A stretch of DNA of 41,027 bases. Origin: Rhodospirillaceae bacterium. GTDB taxonomy: Bacteria; Pseudomonadota; Alphaproteobacteria; Azospirillales; Azospirillaceae. How positions within the stretch are numbered: the stretch's first letter is position 1; each line of letters begins with the position of its first letter. Under the pieces are notes generated by a model. It was not told the DNA's origin. It saw only the letters and a list, made by a program, of their open reading frames with translations, and did no database searches. A program made the position numbers and the translations under genes. Of this stretch, positions 8,156 through 17,365 are shown piece after piece. Location: NCBI GenBank assembly GCA_029267445.1, contig JAJUIU010000031.1, positions 1 through 41,027 of the forward strand. Reading direction: 5' to 3'.

Positions 8156-8784
8156 GCCGTGGCGGCGTCCGGCGGCGGGCGGGGGCCGAACAGGCGCGCC
8201 CGCGCCCAGGCCAGCAGGAATTTGTTGTACTCCTCCACGATCAGCGTGGCCGTTCCCGGCCAGAGGAACCACCAGTCCAGCCGCACGTTCGGCGGGCTGA
8301 CGGGATGCGGCACGATCGCCACCTCCGGCAGGGAGCGGCGGAACTCCACGAGGCTGCGCGGCATGTGGTAGTTGGCGGTCACGAGCCGCAGCGAGCTGAA
8401 GCCCTCCTGCCGCATCCACTCCGCCGTCTCCACGGCGTTGCCCTCCGTGTCGTCGGCGGTGTAGCCGAGCACGATGCAGCATTCGATGTCGTCCGGCGCC
8501 TGCCGCGACATGCGCAGCAGCTCCCGCACGTCGACCCCGCGATAGACGCCGGAGATGAACAGCTTGCCGCCGAGGTCGCGGCGCAGCAGGTCGAAGCCGC
8601 TGGCCAGCCGCTCGCTGCCGCCGGTCAGCACGACGATGGCGTCGGTCCGGCCGTCGGCCGCCGGCTCCGACCGGGGCAGCGAGTGGGCGAAGGCCAGCAG
8701 GCCGCCGATCCAGGTCAGGGCCAGCAGGCCGACAAGGCCGGACAGCCCCCTCAGCGCCCGACGGGCACCGCCCCTGCGCCTCAC
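8152..8784 (-). CDS. DUF218 (YdcF/SanA-like) membrane-anchored protein
   Basis: 210 residues beginning at a GTG that shares bases with the ftsX stop (GTGA), so it is translated after ftsX in one operon. One N-terminal membrane segment (GLSGLVGLLALTWIGGLLAFA, about residues 13-33) is followed by a DUF218 domain: DAIVVLTGGSERLASG, LFISGVYRG, then a central DDTEGNAVETAEW and LVTANYHMPRSL. DUF218 proteins are linked to envelope or peptidoglycan functions in other bacteria, but the reaction is unsettled. The C-terminal part ends in an Arg/Pro-rich tail. It runs convergent to bphO with overlapping stop codons. Family assignment is firm; function is not. Confidence 0.88.
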   Translation of the reverse strand: MRRRGGARRALRGLSGLVGLLALTWIGGLLAFAHSLPRSEPAADGRTDAIVVLTGGSERLASGFDLLRRDLGGKLFISGVYRGVDVRELLRMSRQAPDDIECCIVLGYTADDTEGNAVETAEWMRQEGFSSLRLVTANYHMPRSLVEFRRSLPEVAIVPHPVSPPNVRLDWWFLWPGTATLIVEEYNKFLLAWARARLFGPRPPPDAATA

Positions 8785-9662
8785 GGCAGGCGCTCCAGGG
8801 CGCGCATGACGGTGAAGCGCGCCGTCAGCGCGGCCAGCGTCGCGGCCCCCAGCGGGACCAGCGGCAGCAGCATCCATTCGAAGGCCGACAGGGTCAGCCG
8901 GGGCAGCATCGCGGCCTGGAGGCCCCGCGCGGCCCAGTCGAGACCCAGCAGGGTGAGCAGCGCCAGCGCCAGCCCGATGCCGCCGCCCAGTGCGGTCAGC
9001 CGCACCACATGGCGCTGGAACTGGGCGGTGATGTAGATGTCGGACGCGCCGATCACATGCAGCAGCTCCACCTCGGAGCGGTGGACGGCGAGGCCGGCGC
9101 TGGCGGCGAAGATGACGGCGGCCACCGCGGCCCCGCCGATCAGCAGCACCACGATCGCCGCCACCCACTGCACCGTCGCGGCGAGCCGGCGGAGATCCTG
9201 CAGCCACGCGCCCGGATCCTCGACGCCCACTCCCGGCACGGCCGCCAGCGCCCGGGCCACGGCGCCCGAGTCGGCGCCGGGGGCCAGCCGGACATCGATC
9301 AGCACCGGCACCGGCAGCTCGGCGACCAGAGCGCCGTCGCCCAGCCAGGGCTCCAGCAAGGCCCGCGATTCGGCGGGGGTGAGGGCGCGGGCGTCGGCCA
9401 CGGCGGGCAGGTCCGACAGGACCTTCAGCGCGGACTGGACCCGGGTCTCCAGCGGTGCGGCGTCGCGGCCGGCGATGGGGCTGACCTGCACGGCCAGCGT
9501 TCCGGACAGCCCCGTGTCCCAGCGCCCGGCGAGGTCGGACAGCATCAGCGCCGCCGCCAGGGACAGCGACGCCAGATAGACCATCAGGGCGATGATCCAG
9601 GGCAGGAAGCGGCCTGTTGCGTCGCGCTTCAGCGGGATGTCGAACTGGGCGCGGCCGGGCAT
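8781..9662 (-). CDS. ftsX: Cell-division ABC-type permease FtsX
   Basis: Inner-membrane partner of the ATPase FtsE; the pair regulates periplasmic peptidoglycan hydrolases at the division site. The 293-residue protein shows the FtsX layout: TM1 (about 22-45), a periplasmic domain of about 130 residues (ALKVLSDLPAVADARALTPAES...), then three C-terminal membrane segments (about 165-190, 217-240, 262-285) with the motif VIGASDIYI before TM3. Start: ATG at 9662; no strong ribosome site is visible, so a slightly different start is possible. Unusually, no ftsE precedes it: the gene starts 168 bases from a divergent zinc-ribbon gene. Its stop overlaps the DUF218 start. FtsE must be encoded elsewhere or be missing. 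Confidence 0.9.
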   Translation of the reverse strand: MPGRAQFDIPLKRDATGRFLPWIIALMVYLASLSLAAALMLSDLAGRWDTGLSGTLAVQVSPIAGRDAAPLETRVQSALKVLSDLPAVADARALTPAESRALLEPWLGDGALVAELPVPVLIDVRLAPGADSGAVARALAAVPGVGVEDPGAWLQDLRRLAATVQWVAAIVVLLIGGAAVAAVIFAASAGLAVHRSEVELLHVIGASDIYITAQFQRHVVRLTALGGGIGLALALLTLLGLDWAARGLQAAMLPRLTLSAFEWMLLPLVPLGAATLAALTARFTVMRALERLP

Positions 9663-9830
9663 GGTCTCGCTTGGGTTCCGCTGGGGGCTGTCGCGCCGAC
9701 GCGGGCGCGGTCGCCGTCAAGGATATGGCACGTTGGGACCTTCATCGTCCAGTCCGGCACCCCGCCTTGCGCATCCGGCTTACCCTTTCTATAAAGCCAG
9801 GAGCCATCCGCCAGAACGGCAGTCCCCCGA

Positions 9831-10712
9831 ATGATCCTATCCTGCCCGTCGTGCAAGAAGCGGTTCCTGCTCGACGCGCGGCTGTTGGGCGTCGGGCGGC
9901 GGGTGAAGTGCGGGAACTGCGGCCATATCTGGCACCAGGAACCACCGCCGCCCGAGAAGCGCGGCGCCAAGCCGGCGGCCCAGAAGGCCGCCCCGAAGGC
10001 GGCGGCCAAAGCGCCAGCGAAACAGGCGCCGAAGCCGGCCCCGAAACCAGCACCCAAGCCGGCCCCACCACCTCCGCCCCCGGTGGAGGAGATGATGTTC
10101 GAGCCGCCGCCGGTGGCCGAGCCGACGCCGTCGTTCGGCGCCGACGAGGAGGCGGCCTACGCGGCGATGCGCGACGGCATGGGCGAGAAGCCCCGGCCGA
10201 TCCCGAAGGGGTCCAACCTGCCGGTGCCGCTGGACGAGGGGAAGTCCCGCCGGGGCGCCATCCTGCGCTGGGGCGGGCTGGGCGTGGCCGTGGCCGCACT
10301 GCTGGCGGGGCTGGTGATCGCGCGCCCGGAGATCGTGCAGCTCTGGCCCGCCGCCGCGAAGCTTTACGAGGTCGTGGGCCTGCCGGTGGAGCCGCCGGGT
10401 GCCGGCCTCGCCATCCCGGCGGAACGCACCAAGGTGGAGGTGCGCGACATCGAGGGGGCCAAGCTGCTGTTCGTGACCGGCGAGGTGACGAACACGACGG
10501 AGACGACCCGCACCGTGCCCGACATCCTGGCCACCGCCTACGACGCGGCCGGCAAGGAGCTGCACACCTGGCGGATGCAGCCCTCCGCCCGCCGGCTGTT
10601 CCCCGGCCAGACGGCCACCTTCGAGTCGCGCATCCCGGAGCGCGGCGGCGAGGCGGCGAACATCGGCTTCACCCTGGTCCCGCCCGAACAGCCGCCCGCG
10701 GCGGGCAGCTGA
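9831..10712 (+). CDS. MJ0042 zinc-ribbon / DUF3426 membrane protein
   Basis: 293 residues in four parts. An N-terminal MJ0042-type zinc ribbon has CPSC (residues 5-8) and CGNCGHIW (about 27-34), giving four Cys for one zinc. A long Ala/Lys/Pro linker follows (about 45-85, AP-KPAPKPAP repeats). One membrane segment lies at about 145-165 (RWGGLGVAVAALLAGLVIA). The C-terminal DUF3426 domain (VRDIEGAKLLFVTGEVTNTTETTRTVPDI...) is predicted to lie in the periplasm. Its role is unknown; in many Alphaproteobacteria it is found divergent from ftsEX, as here. The zinc ribbon would face the cytoplasm. Domain calls are confident; function is open. Confidence 0.88.
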   Translation: MILSCPSCKKRFLLDARLLGVGRRVKCGNCGHIWHQEPPPPEKRGAKPAAQKAAPKAAAKAPAKQAPKPAPKPAPKPAPPPPPPVEEMMFEPPPVAEPTPSFGADEEAAYAAMRDGMGEKPRPIPKGSNLPVPLDEGKSRRGAILRWGGLGVAVAALLAGLVIARPEIVQLWPAAAKLYEVVGLPVEPPGAGLAIPAERTKVEVRDIEGAKLLFVTGEVTNTTETTRTVPDILATAYDAAGKELHTWRMQPSARRLFPGQTATFESRIPERGGEAANIGFTLVPPEQPPAAGS

Positions 10713-10770
10713 CGAACCGCGTTCCCCCAGGCGGCGTTCTCCCAGGCGGGGTGGGCCCAAGTGACCCGGA

Positions 10771-13446
10771 TCAGAACCGGTCGAGCAGGCGGTCGATGTA
10801 ATCCAGCTCCTGGCGGGGGCGGTTCTGTTCGCCCGAGCGGCGGCGCAGCTCGTCCAGGATTTCGCGGGCGCGCTGGACGTCCGCCTCCTCCGGGATCTTG
10901 ACCTGCTCGCCGCTGGACATGCCGTTGCCCGGAAGCTGGCGGCCCAGCGGGTCGCGGCCCGGCAGGCGGCCCATGCGGGGCTGCTGCCCCGGCTGCATGC
11001 CGGGCTGGGCCATCATCTGCTGCATCATCTGCTGCGCCATGTCCTGGAGGCCCTGCTGCAGCTCGTCCAGGGCTTGACCCTGCGGCGGCACCGCCTGGCC
11101 GGGGGTGCCCTGCTGGAGCGCCTGCTCGGCGTCGCGCATGGAGCGTTCGGCCCGGCCGAGGGGGCGCGGGATCTCCCCGCCCCTCTCACCGAACTGGCGC
11201 ATCAGGTCCCCCAGCTGGCGCCGCAGCGCCTCCTGCCGCGCCGCCATCTCCCCGGCGTCGCCCGGCTCGCCGGCACCCTGGCCCGGCTGACCGCCCGGTC
11301 CCTGCATCGGATTGCCGCCCTGCTGCGGCGCACGGCCCTGGCGGGCGGGGCCCTGCTGACCCTGTTGGCCCTGCTGCTGCTGGCCCTGCTGGCCCTGTTC
11401 ACCGCCCTGGGGTTCCTGCGCGCCATCCTGCTGGGACTGGCGGAAGGTCTCGTCCATCAGCTCCTGCTGGCGCTTGGCGAGGTCCTGTAGCTGGCGCATC
11501 GCCTCGGCCATCTGTTCGGCCTGCTGGGCGTCCTGCTGGGCCATCTGGCCGGACTGCAGGCTCTCCAGCATCTGCTGGAGCTGCGACAGCATCTGCCGCG
11601 CCGCCTCCCGCGAGCCGGTCTGCGACAGCTCCCGCATCTGCTCCAGCATCCGCTCCAGGTCCGAACGGTCGAGCGTCTGGGTGTTCGGGTCCATCGGCAT
11701 GTCGGGCATCTGCTGCCCGTTCTGCATGGCCTGGCGCATCCGCTCCTCGAGCGCGTCGAGGAAGGCCTGCATCGCCTGCTCGAGCTCCCGCATGAGCTGG
11801 TCGATCTCGGTCTCCGAGGCGTCGTTGTCCAGCGCCTCCATCAACCGCCGCTGCGCCTCGCGCAGCTCGCGCTCGGCCAGCGACAGGCCGCCATCCTCGA
11901 TGCGGAGCGCCGTCTCCCACAGGGTCTGCTGGACCTGCGGGATGGCCTGCGGCTCCCGGTCCATCATCAGCCGGTTGACGGCCGAGCGCAGGGCCAGGAA
12001 GGCGGCGAGGTCGTCGCCGAAGCTGCCGGGGCGGGCCGAAATCTCGGCCAGCGACCGGGCCACGGGCTCGCGCAGCGGGTCGCCGCCGAGGGTGAGCTTC
12101 TTGCGTTCGTCGATGATGGCGCGGGCGACCGGATGGTTGAAGGTCCGCTCCGGCAGGGTGAAGGTCTGGTCGGCGCTGAAGCCGGTCTGCCCGGCGGCGT
12201 CCGTCGCCTCCAGCCGGATCGTCACGTCCAGCCCGGCCCAGGGATGCGGCGTCAGGTCATGGAAGCCGATGCCCTGCGCCTCGCGCGGGGCGGCACCCGG
12301 CAGCGGCAGCGGCAGGACGATGGGCGTCTTGTCGATGATGTCCGGCACCGGGGTGATCAGGCGCACGGTGGCCGTGGCCAGCGTGACGCCGTAGTCGTCG
12401 GCGGCCGTGTATTCGATCCGGGTGCTGAAGCGCTCCGTCGCGGTCGGGGCGGTCCGGAAGGCGATGCCGGGCGCCTGATCGGGCACCACGACGATGTCCC
12501 AGCCCTCCAGCGTCCGCCCGCCCTGGCGCACGCCGATCCGGGTGCCGGCGGTGATCGGGGCGCTGACCTGCCAGGCGTCGCCGCCGACAGCCTCGAACGC
12601 GACCTCCTGACCGTCGTTCGCCACCAGCTTGGGCGTGCCGTAGCCGCCGGTGACCTTGGCCAGCAGGGTGCTGCCGGCCGGGATGGGCACGGCGGCGCGC
12701 GGGGCCTCCGGCTCCTTGTCGGCCACGGGTGAGGCGCCCGCGACCGTCGTGGGAACCGGGGCCGCCTGACGGGTCAGGAAGATGGGGGGGAGGCCGGTGT
12801 AGTCGGGCGGGGTGACCCACACATCCAGCGCCACCGGCCCGGTGATGCCGCCGAGCGCCACGCGCGGAGCCAGCGCGGAACCGAGCCGCTGGCCCCAGTC
12901 GCCCCAGGCGACCGTGCCGGCGGTCGCCAGCAGCAGCAGCACGGCGGCGCGCAGGGCCCAGGGATCGCGGGCGGCGAGGTTGGGGTGCGGGGCGTTGACG
13001 GTCAGGTCCTTCGCCTGCCGCCGGGCCCGCTCCTGCGCCGCGCGCCAGAGGGCGGCCGCATAGGGGTCGCCGGCCCCGGCCATCCGGTCCTTCAGGGTGG
13101 CGAGGGGACGATGGGGCAGCCTGCTGTCCCGCTCGATCCGGCGGCGCGCCTCCGCCACGGTCGGCAGGCGCACGGTGCGGACCCCGACCACCAGGATGGC
13201 GACGAAGGCGGCGACGAAGCCGAGCAGCACCAGCAGGTGCAGCCAGCCGGGCAGGCGCTGCGGCACGTCGAGCCAGGCCAGCGCCACGAACAGTCCGGCC
13301 ACGCCGGCGGCGGGCCACAGGGCGGGCCACAAACGCTCCCAGGCGAGCGCCAGGCGCGCGGCGAGCAGCGACAGCGCCGGCTCCTCCGGTCCGCCGGCCT
13401 TACGCCCACCCAGTTCCTTCAGGTCCTTCAGGCGCCTGTCCATCAT
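10771..13446 (-). CDS. DUF4175 / TIGR02302 family membrane protein
   Basis: 891 residues. Two membrane segments close to the N-terminus (about 38-55 and 66-88) and a third near 165-183 (PWALRAAVLLLLATAG) precede a large predicted periplasmic region with beta-rich domains. The C-terminal third is helical and very rich in Gln and Met (repeated QMAQQ, QGQQGQQ and MMQQMM runs between about 570 and 840), ending in ELDYIDRLLDRF. The family is conserved in Alphaproteobacteria and has no established function; its place downstream of argH and lysA recurs there. The gene starts with two adjacent ATGs (13446 and 13443); I use the first. It lies 73 bases after lysA on the same strand, so it is probably the last gene of that operon. 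Confidence 0.88.
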   Translation of the reverse strand: MMDRRLKDLKELGGRKAGGPEEPALSLLAARLALAWERLWPALWPAAGVAGLFVALAWLDVPQRLPGWLHLLVLLGFVAAFVAILVVGVRTVRLPTVAEARRRIERDSRLPHRPLATLKDRMAGAGDPYAAALWRAAQERARRQAKDLTVNAPHPNLAARDPWALRAAVLLLLATAGTVAWGDWGQRLGSALAPRVALGGITGPVALDVWVTPPDYTGLPPIFLTRQAAPVPTTVAGASPVADKEPEAPRAAVPIPAGSTLLAKVTGGYGTPKLVANDGQEVAFEAVGGDAWQVSAPITAGTRIGVRQGGRTLEGWDIVVVPDQAPGIAFRTAPTATERFSTRIEYTAADDYGVTLATATVRLITPVPDIIDKTPIVLPLPLPGAAPREAQGIGFHDLTPHPWAGLDVTIRLEATDAAGQTGFSADQTFTLPERTFNHPVARAIIDERKKLTLGGDPLREPVARSLAEISARPGSFGDDLAAFLALRSAVNRLMMDREPQAIPQVQQTLWETALRIEDGGLSLAERELREAQRRLMEALDNDASETEIDQLMRELEQAMQAFLDALEERMRQAMQNGQQMPDMPMDPNTQTLDRSDLERMLEQMRELSQTGSREAARQMLSQLQQMLESLQSGQMAQQDAQQAEQMAEAMRQLQDLAKRQQELMDETFRQSQQDGAQEPQGGEQGQQGQQQQGQQGQQGPARQGRAPQQGGNPMQGPGGQPGQGAGEPGDAGEMAARQEALRRQLGDLMRQFGERGGEIPRPLGRAERSMRDAEQALQQGTPGQAVPPQGQALDELQQGLQDMAQQMMQQMMAQPGMQPGQQPRMGRLPGRDPLGRQLPGNGMSSGEQVKIPEEADVQRAREILDELRRRSGEQNRPRQELDYIDRLLDRF

Positions 13447-13519
13447 CGGGCCTCTGACTTCCGGATCGCTCCCGGTCGAGCGCGCCCCCGCAGGTCCAAC
13501 ACCGCCGGAAGACGGACCG

Positions 13520-14815
13520 TCAGGGCGTGAGCCATGCCGGCATGCTTTCCATCTCCAGCAGGTCCGCCACCGTCTGCCGGCGCCGGACCACCTCCCAGCC
13601 GCCCCGCGCCACCAGCACCTCCGGCACCAGGGGGCGGCTGTTGTAGGTGCCCGCCATCACCGCGCCGTAGGCCCCGGCGGTGAGGAAGGCGACCAGATCC
13701 CCCGCGCGCATCGGCGTCAAGGGCCGCTCGCGGGCGAAGGTGTCGCCGGTTTCGCAGACGGGCCCCACCACGTACATCGGGGACAGGGGCGCCTCCGGAT
13801 CCGGCTCTTTCACAGGAAGGATAGTGTGCCAGGCGTCATAAAGCGAGGGGCGGATCAGGTCGTTCATCGCCCCGTCGAGGACAAGAAAGCGCCGGTGCAG
13901 CCCCTCCTTCACATAGACGACCCGCGACAGCAGGATGCCGGCGGCGGCGACCAGCGAGCGGCCGGGCTCCAGCGTCACGTGGCAGTCGAGCCCGGATGTC
14001 GCCTCGCGCACCACCTTGGCGTAGGCGGCGTAGTCGGGCGTCCTGTCCTCAGGCCGGTAGGGCACGCCAAGGCCGCCGCCCAGGTCCAGCCGCTCGATCC
14101 CGATGCCGGCGGCCCGCAGCCTGTGCACGAGATCGCCGATCTTCCCGAAGGCGCGCTGGAAGGGTGTCACGGACAGGAGCTGGCTGCCGATGTGCAGCGC
14201 GATACCCAGGGGCCGCAGCCCCGGCAGCGCCTTCGCCCGGGCGAAAGCCTCGCCGGCGTGGTCGAAGTCGATGCCGAACTTGTCCTCCTTGCGGCCCGTG
14301 CTGATCTTGCCGTGGGTCCCGGCGTCGACGTCCGGGTTGATGCGCAACGCCACCGGCGCCGTCACGCCAAGCTCCGTCGCCACGGCCGACAGCAGATCCA
14401 GCTCCGGCAGGCTCTCCACATTGATCTGGTGGATCCCGGCCTTCAGCGCCGCCGCCAGCTCGTCGCGCGTCTTGCCCACGCCGGAGAAGACGATGCGGTC
14501 CGCCGGGATGCCGGCGGCCATGGCGCGGCGCATCTCCCCCACCGAGACCACGTCCGCCCCTGCGCCCAGGCGGGCCCGGGTGCGGATGACGGCGAGGGTG
14601 GACTTGGCCTTCAACGCGTAGCAGATGTCCATCCGCGCGTCCGGCCGGCCCAGCGCGAATGCGTCGGCATAGGCGCGCCACGCCGCCTCCAGCCCCGCCG
14701 TGGAGTAGACATAGACGGGCGTGCCGACGGCGGCGGCGATTTCCGTCAGCGGCACGCCGTCGGCCGTCAGCACGCCGTCATGGTAGGCGAAGCCCGGAAC
14801 GGGGAAGCAGCTCAT
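13520..14815 (-). CDS. lysA: Diaminopimelate decarboxylase
   Basis: Last step of lysine biosynthesis: PLP-dependent decarboxylation of meso-diaminopimelate to lysine, in the cytoplasm. 431 residues, the usual length. Motifs: the PLP lysine in YALKAKS (Lys69), KTRDEL, INPDVDAGTHGKISTG, HIGSQ, the glycine loop LDLGGGLGVPY, LEPGRSLV, and the active-site Cys-Glu in GPVCETGD, completed by AGAYGAVMAGTYNSRP. The ATG overlaps the stop of the upstream lipoprotein gene (ATGA), so the two are probably coupled. It is flanked downstream by the DUF4175 gene on the same strand. Confidence 0.97.
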   Translation of the reverse strand: MSCFPVPGFAYHDGVLTADGVPLTEIAAAVGTPVYVYSTAGLEAAWRAYADAFALGRPDARMDICYALKAKSTLAVIRTRARLGAGADVVSVGEMRRAMAAGIPADRIVFSGVGKTRDELAAALKAGIHQINVESLPELDLLSAVATELGVTAPVALRINPDVDAGTHGKISTGRKEDKFGIDFDHAGEAFARAKALPGLRPLGIALHIGSQLLSVTPFQRAFGKIGDLVHRLRAAGIGIERLDLGGGLGVPYRPEDRTPDYAAYAKVVREATSGLDCHVTLEPGRSLVAAAGILLSRVVYVKEGLHRRFLVLDGAMNDLIRPSLYDAWHTILPVKEPDPEAPLSPMYVVGPVCETGDTFARERPLTPMRAGDLVAFLTAGAYGAVMAGTYNSRPLVPEVLVARGGWEVVRRRQTVADLLEMESMPAWLTP

Positions 14816-15249
14816 GGACGGGCGCCGCCGGACTGCGTGCCGGGCGGCACGGCGGACCCGCCGGGCGCCCCCGGATTGGCCGGCGGCACGTCCACCGGCT
14901 TCCTCACATCCTCCACCCCGATGGAGGGGAGCGGGGAGGGCGGAGTCGGCTGGGGTGCGGGGGCCGATGCGGGGGCCGGTGCTGGCGTCGGCTGGGGGTC
15001 CAGCGCCGGGCTGGGATAAAAGCGCGGCGCCACGTCGCCGGACGGGGCGACGGGAAAGTCCGGCTTCTTGCCGCAGGCGGCGAGGGCCAGAAACACACCG
15101 GCCAACACGGCGACCCGGCCACACCGGCCCTTGCCCGTCATTCCCGCGAAAGCGGGAACCCATGTGTCCGCAGCGGCACCCTGGACCAGGATGGGTTCCC
15201 GCTTTCGCGGGAATGAAGATTCATTTTCTGAAGTTACGGCAGGACTCAT
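14812..15249 (-). CDS. Small lipoprotein (LptM/YifL-like position) carrying an embedded REP-type palindrome
   Basis: 145 residues from the ATG that overlaps the argH stop by one base (TGATG), or 109 residues from an internal ATG at 15141. The internal start gives a textbook lipoprotein signal: MTGKGRCGR, then VAVLAGVFLALAAC with a LAAC lipobox, then CGKKPDFP. Small lipoproteins between argH and lysA in other Proteobacteria are LptM/YifL-like; this one has a longer Pro/Ala-rich tail. Residues of the long form about 12-37 (SFPRKREP ... WVPAFAGM) are the translation of a palindromic repeat (15138-15216) inserted in frame into what was probably the n-region of the signal. The internal ATG lies inside one arm of that hairpin, so which start is used is unclear. 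The stop overlaps the lysA ATG (ATGA). Confidence 0.75.
   Translation of the reverse strand: MSPAVTSENESSFPRKREPILVQGAAADTWVPAFAGMTGKGRCGRVAVLAGVFLALAACGKKPDFPVAPSGDVAPRFYPSPALDPQPTPAPAPASAPAPQPTPPSPLPSIGVEDVRKPVDVPPANPGAPGGSAVPPGTQSGGARP
15138..15216. repeat. REP/BIME-like inverted repeat inside coding sequence
   Basis: Two perfect 26-base complementary arms (15138-15163 and 15191-15216) enclose a 27-base spacer. Each arm also contains its own small hairpin, TTCCCGCgaaaGCGGGAA. On the minus strand the element reads in frame as FPRKREP ... WVPAFAGM, the translation commonly seen for dispersed intergenic palindromes of this type in proteobacterial genomes (recalled, not searched). No second copy is visible in this window. 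It lies wholly inside the lipoprotein frame of the argH-lysA operon. Confidence 0.9.
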
Positions 15250-16682
15250 CACAGGAACCTCCCGCGCGCCGCGGCCACGGCGGCGCGCACAGTGTCGGGG
15301 GCGGTGCCGCCCAGGCTCGTCCGGCTGGCGACGGAGGCCTCCAGCGTCAGCACGCGATAGACGTCGTCGGTGAAGCGCGGATCGATCGAGCACAGCTCGT
15401 CGAGGCTCAGGTCTGACAGGCCGCAGCCCTTCGCCTCCGCCAGCTTCACGGCGCGCCCGGCGATGTGGTGCGCGTCGCGGAACGGGACGCCCAGGCTGCG
15501 CACCACCCAGTCGGCGAGGTCGGTCGCGGTGGGGAAGCCAAGCTCCGCCGCGCGGCGCATGCCGGCCGGGTCGACGGTGAGGTCGCGGATCATGCCGGTG
15601 GTGGCGGCGAGGCAGAGGGCCAGGGTCTCCTCCGCCTCGAACACCGGCTCCTTGTCCTCCTGCATGTCCTTGGAATAGGTCAGCGGCAGGCCCTTCAGCA
15701 TGACCAACAGGCTGTTGAGGCTGCCGATCACCCGGCCCGTCTTGCCCCGCACCAGCTCCGCCGCGTCGGGATTGCGCTTCTGCGGCATGATCGAGCTGCC
15801 GGTGGTGAAGGCGTCGGTCAGGCGGATGAAGCGGAACTGCGGCGTGCACCACAGCACGATCTCCTCCGCCAGCCGCGACAGGTGCATGGCGACGATGCTT
15901 CCGGCGGCCAGATACTCCAGCGCGAAGTCCCGGTCGGAGACGCCGTCGAGCGAGTTGGCCGTCGGCCGGTCGAAGCCCAGCGCCGCCGCCGTCATGGCGC
16001 GGTCGATGGGGTAGGGCGTGCCGGCCAGTGCGGCACTGCCCAGGGGGCATTCGTTCAGCCGGGCGCGGGCGTCGCGCACCCGGCCCCGGTCGCGGCCCAG
16101 CATCTCCACATAGGCCAGCAGATGGTGCCCGAAAGTGACCGGCTGGGCGACCTGGAGATGGGTGAAGCCGGGCATGATGGTGCCGGCATGCTCCTCCGCC
16201 CGGTCGATCAGGGCGGCCTGCAGCGCCTTCAGGTCGGCGTCCAGCCGGTCCAGCGCGTCGCGGACCCAGAGCTTGAAGTCGGTCGCCACCTGATCGTTGC
16301 GGGAGCGGGCCGTGTGCAGGCGGCCGGCGGGATCGCCGATCAGCTCCCGCAGGCGGGCCTCCACATTCATGTGGATGTCCTCCCGGTCGGTGCGGAACTG
16401 GAAGGTGCCCGCCTCGATCTCCGCCGCGACCTGATCCAGGCCCTTCAGGATGGCGTCGCGGTCGGCCGTCGTAATGATGCCACGGGCCGCCAGCATGGTC
16501 GCATGGGCCTTTGAGCCGGCGATATCCTGGCGCCAGAGCTTCCGGTCGAAGCCGATGGAGGCGTTGATCGTCTCCATGATCGCGGCCGGACCGCCGGAGA
16601 AGCGCCCGCCCCACAGCGCGTTCGACTGCGGGTCGTCCGCCGGTGCGGGCGGGGGTGCGGCGTCGGGGCGGGTTGAATTCAT
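15249..16682 (-). CDS. argH: Argininosuccinate lyase
   Basis: Cleaves argininosuccinate to arginine and fumarate, the last step of arginine biosynthesis; cytoplasmic homotetramer. 477 residues from ATG 16682, close to the family's usual 460-470, with an Ala/Pro-rich N-terminal extension (about 20 residues) before [11 protein letters not shown]. Motifs: [13 protein letters not shown], the catalytic His in [19 protein letters not shown], and the fumarase-superfamily signature [12 protein letters not shown]. The frame continues 32 codons upstream of 16682, but that stretch lacks family similarity and would run into the divergent tlpA-like promoter region. First gene of the argH, lipoprotein, lysA, DUF4175 operon; the 71-base gap to the divergent tlpA-like gene holds both promoters. 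Confidence 0.97.
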   Translation of the reverse strand: MNSTRPDAAPPPAPADDPQSNALWGGRFSGGPAAIMETINASIGFDRKLWRQDIAGSKAHATMLAARGIITTADRDAILKGLDQVAAEIEAGTFQFRTDREDIHMNVEARLRELIGDPAGRLHTARSRNDQVATDFKLWVRDALDRLDADLKALQAALIDRAEEHAGTIMPGFTHLQVAQPVTFGHHLLAYVEMLGRDRGRVRDARARLNECPLGSAALAGTPYPIDRAMTAAALGFDRPTANSLDGVSDRDFALEYLAAGSIVAMHLSRLAEEIVLWCTPQFRFIRLTDAFTTGSSIMPQKRNPDAAELVRGKTGRVIGSLNSLLVMLKGLPLTYSKDMQEDKEPVFEAEETLALCLAATTGMIRDLTVDPAGMRRAAELGFPTATDLADWVVRSLGVPFRDAHHIAGRAVKLAEAKGCGLSDLSLDELCSIDPRFTDDVYRVLTLEASVASRTSLGGTAPDTVRAAVAAARGRFL

Positions 16683-16753
16683 GAAGCGGGAGACCGAGTT
16701 AGTCCGGAAAGCCCGGTGGCCGGGACGATCCGTGGAAGCGTGAGAGGGCAAGA

Positions 16754-17329
16754 ATGGCGATTTTCCGGCTGACCGCAATGGCCCTGGTGACGGCCGCGAC
16801 GCTTTCGCTGCATGCGGGTGCCGGTGCCACGGAGATGCCGCCGCGCGACAAGATACCCGAACTGCGCGGCAGCATGGGCAGCTTCACCATCGCGGAAGCG
16901 CCGGCACCCGCACCGGCCCTGACCTTCACCGGGCCGGAGGGTCAGCCCCTCACCCTGGAGGATTTCAAGGGGAAGGTGGTCCTGCTGAACCTGTGGGCCA
17001 CCTGGTGCGCGCCCTGCGTCAAGGAGATGCCGTCGCTGGACCGGCTGCAGGCCGCGATGGGGGGCAAGGATTTCGAGGTGGTGGCCCTGTCGCTGGACCG
17101 GGGCGGCAAGACCCAGGTCCAGCCCTTCTTCGAGAAGACGGGCGTGCGGCATCTGGCCATGTATCTGGACCCGAAATCCACGGCGATGACGGCGTTCAAG
17201 CCGCGCGGTCTGCCCACGACATACCTGATCGGCAGGGATGGTACCCTGCTGGGCCGGATCGAGGGCGACGCGGAATGGGACGGCGAGGCGGCCCGGACCC
17301 TGATCCAGCTTTTCCTGACGCCGGAGTGA
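16754..17329 (+). CDS. TlpA-like thiol:disulfide oxidoreductase
   Basis: 191 residues with an N-terminal signal peptide ([25 protein letters not shown], cut near residue 25) and a thioredoxin-fold domain of the TlpA/ResA group. The redox motif is WCAPC (Cys85, Cys88) in [22 protein letters not shown], and the cis-Pro region reads GLPTTYLIG. Such proteins reduce periplasmic disulfides, often for cytochrome c or copper-site assembly; the target here is unknown. No membrane segment follows the signal, so the product is soluble or retained by an uncleaved signal. It is divergent from argH, an arrangement I recall from other Alphaproteobacteria. DsbB is encoded at 32759-33316 in the same window. 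Confidence 0.9.
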   Translation: MAIFRLTAMALVTAATLSLHAGAGATEMPPRDKIPELRGSMGSFTIAEAPAPAPALTFTGPEGQPLTLEDFKGKVVLLNLWATWCAPCVKEMPSLDRLQAAMGGKDFEVVALSLDRGGKTQVQPFFEKTGVRHLAMYLDPKSTAMTAFKPRGLPTTYLIGRDGTLLGRIEGDAEWDGEAARTLIQLFLTPE

Positions 17330-17365
17330 GCGGGGCGCCCGGCCCTTGACGCTGGCCCTTCAGGC

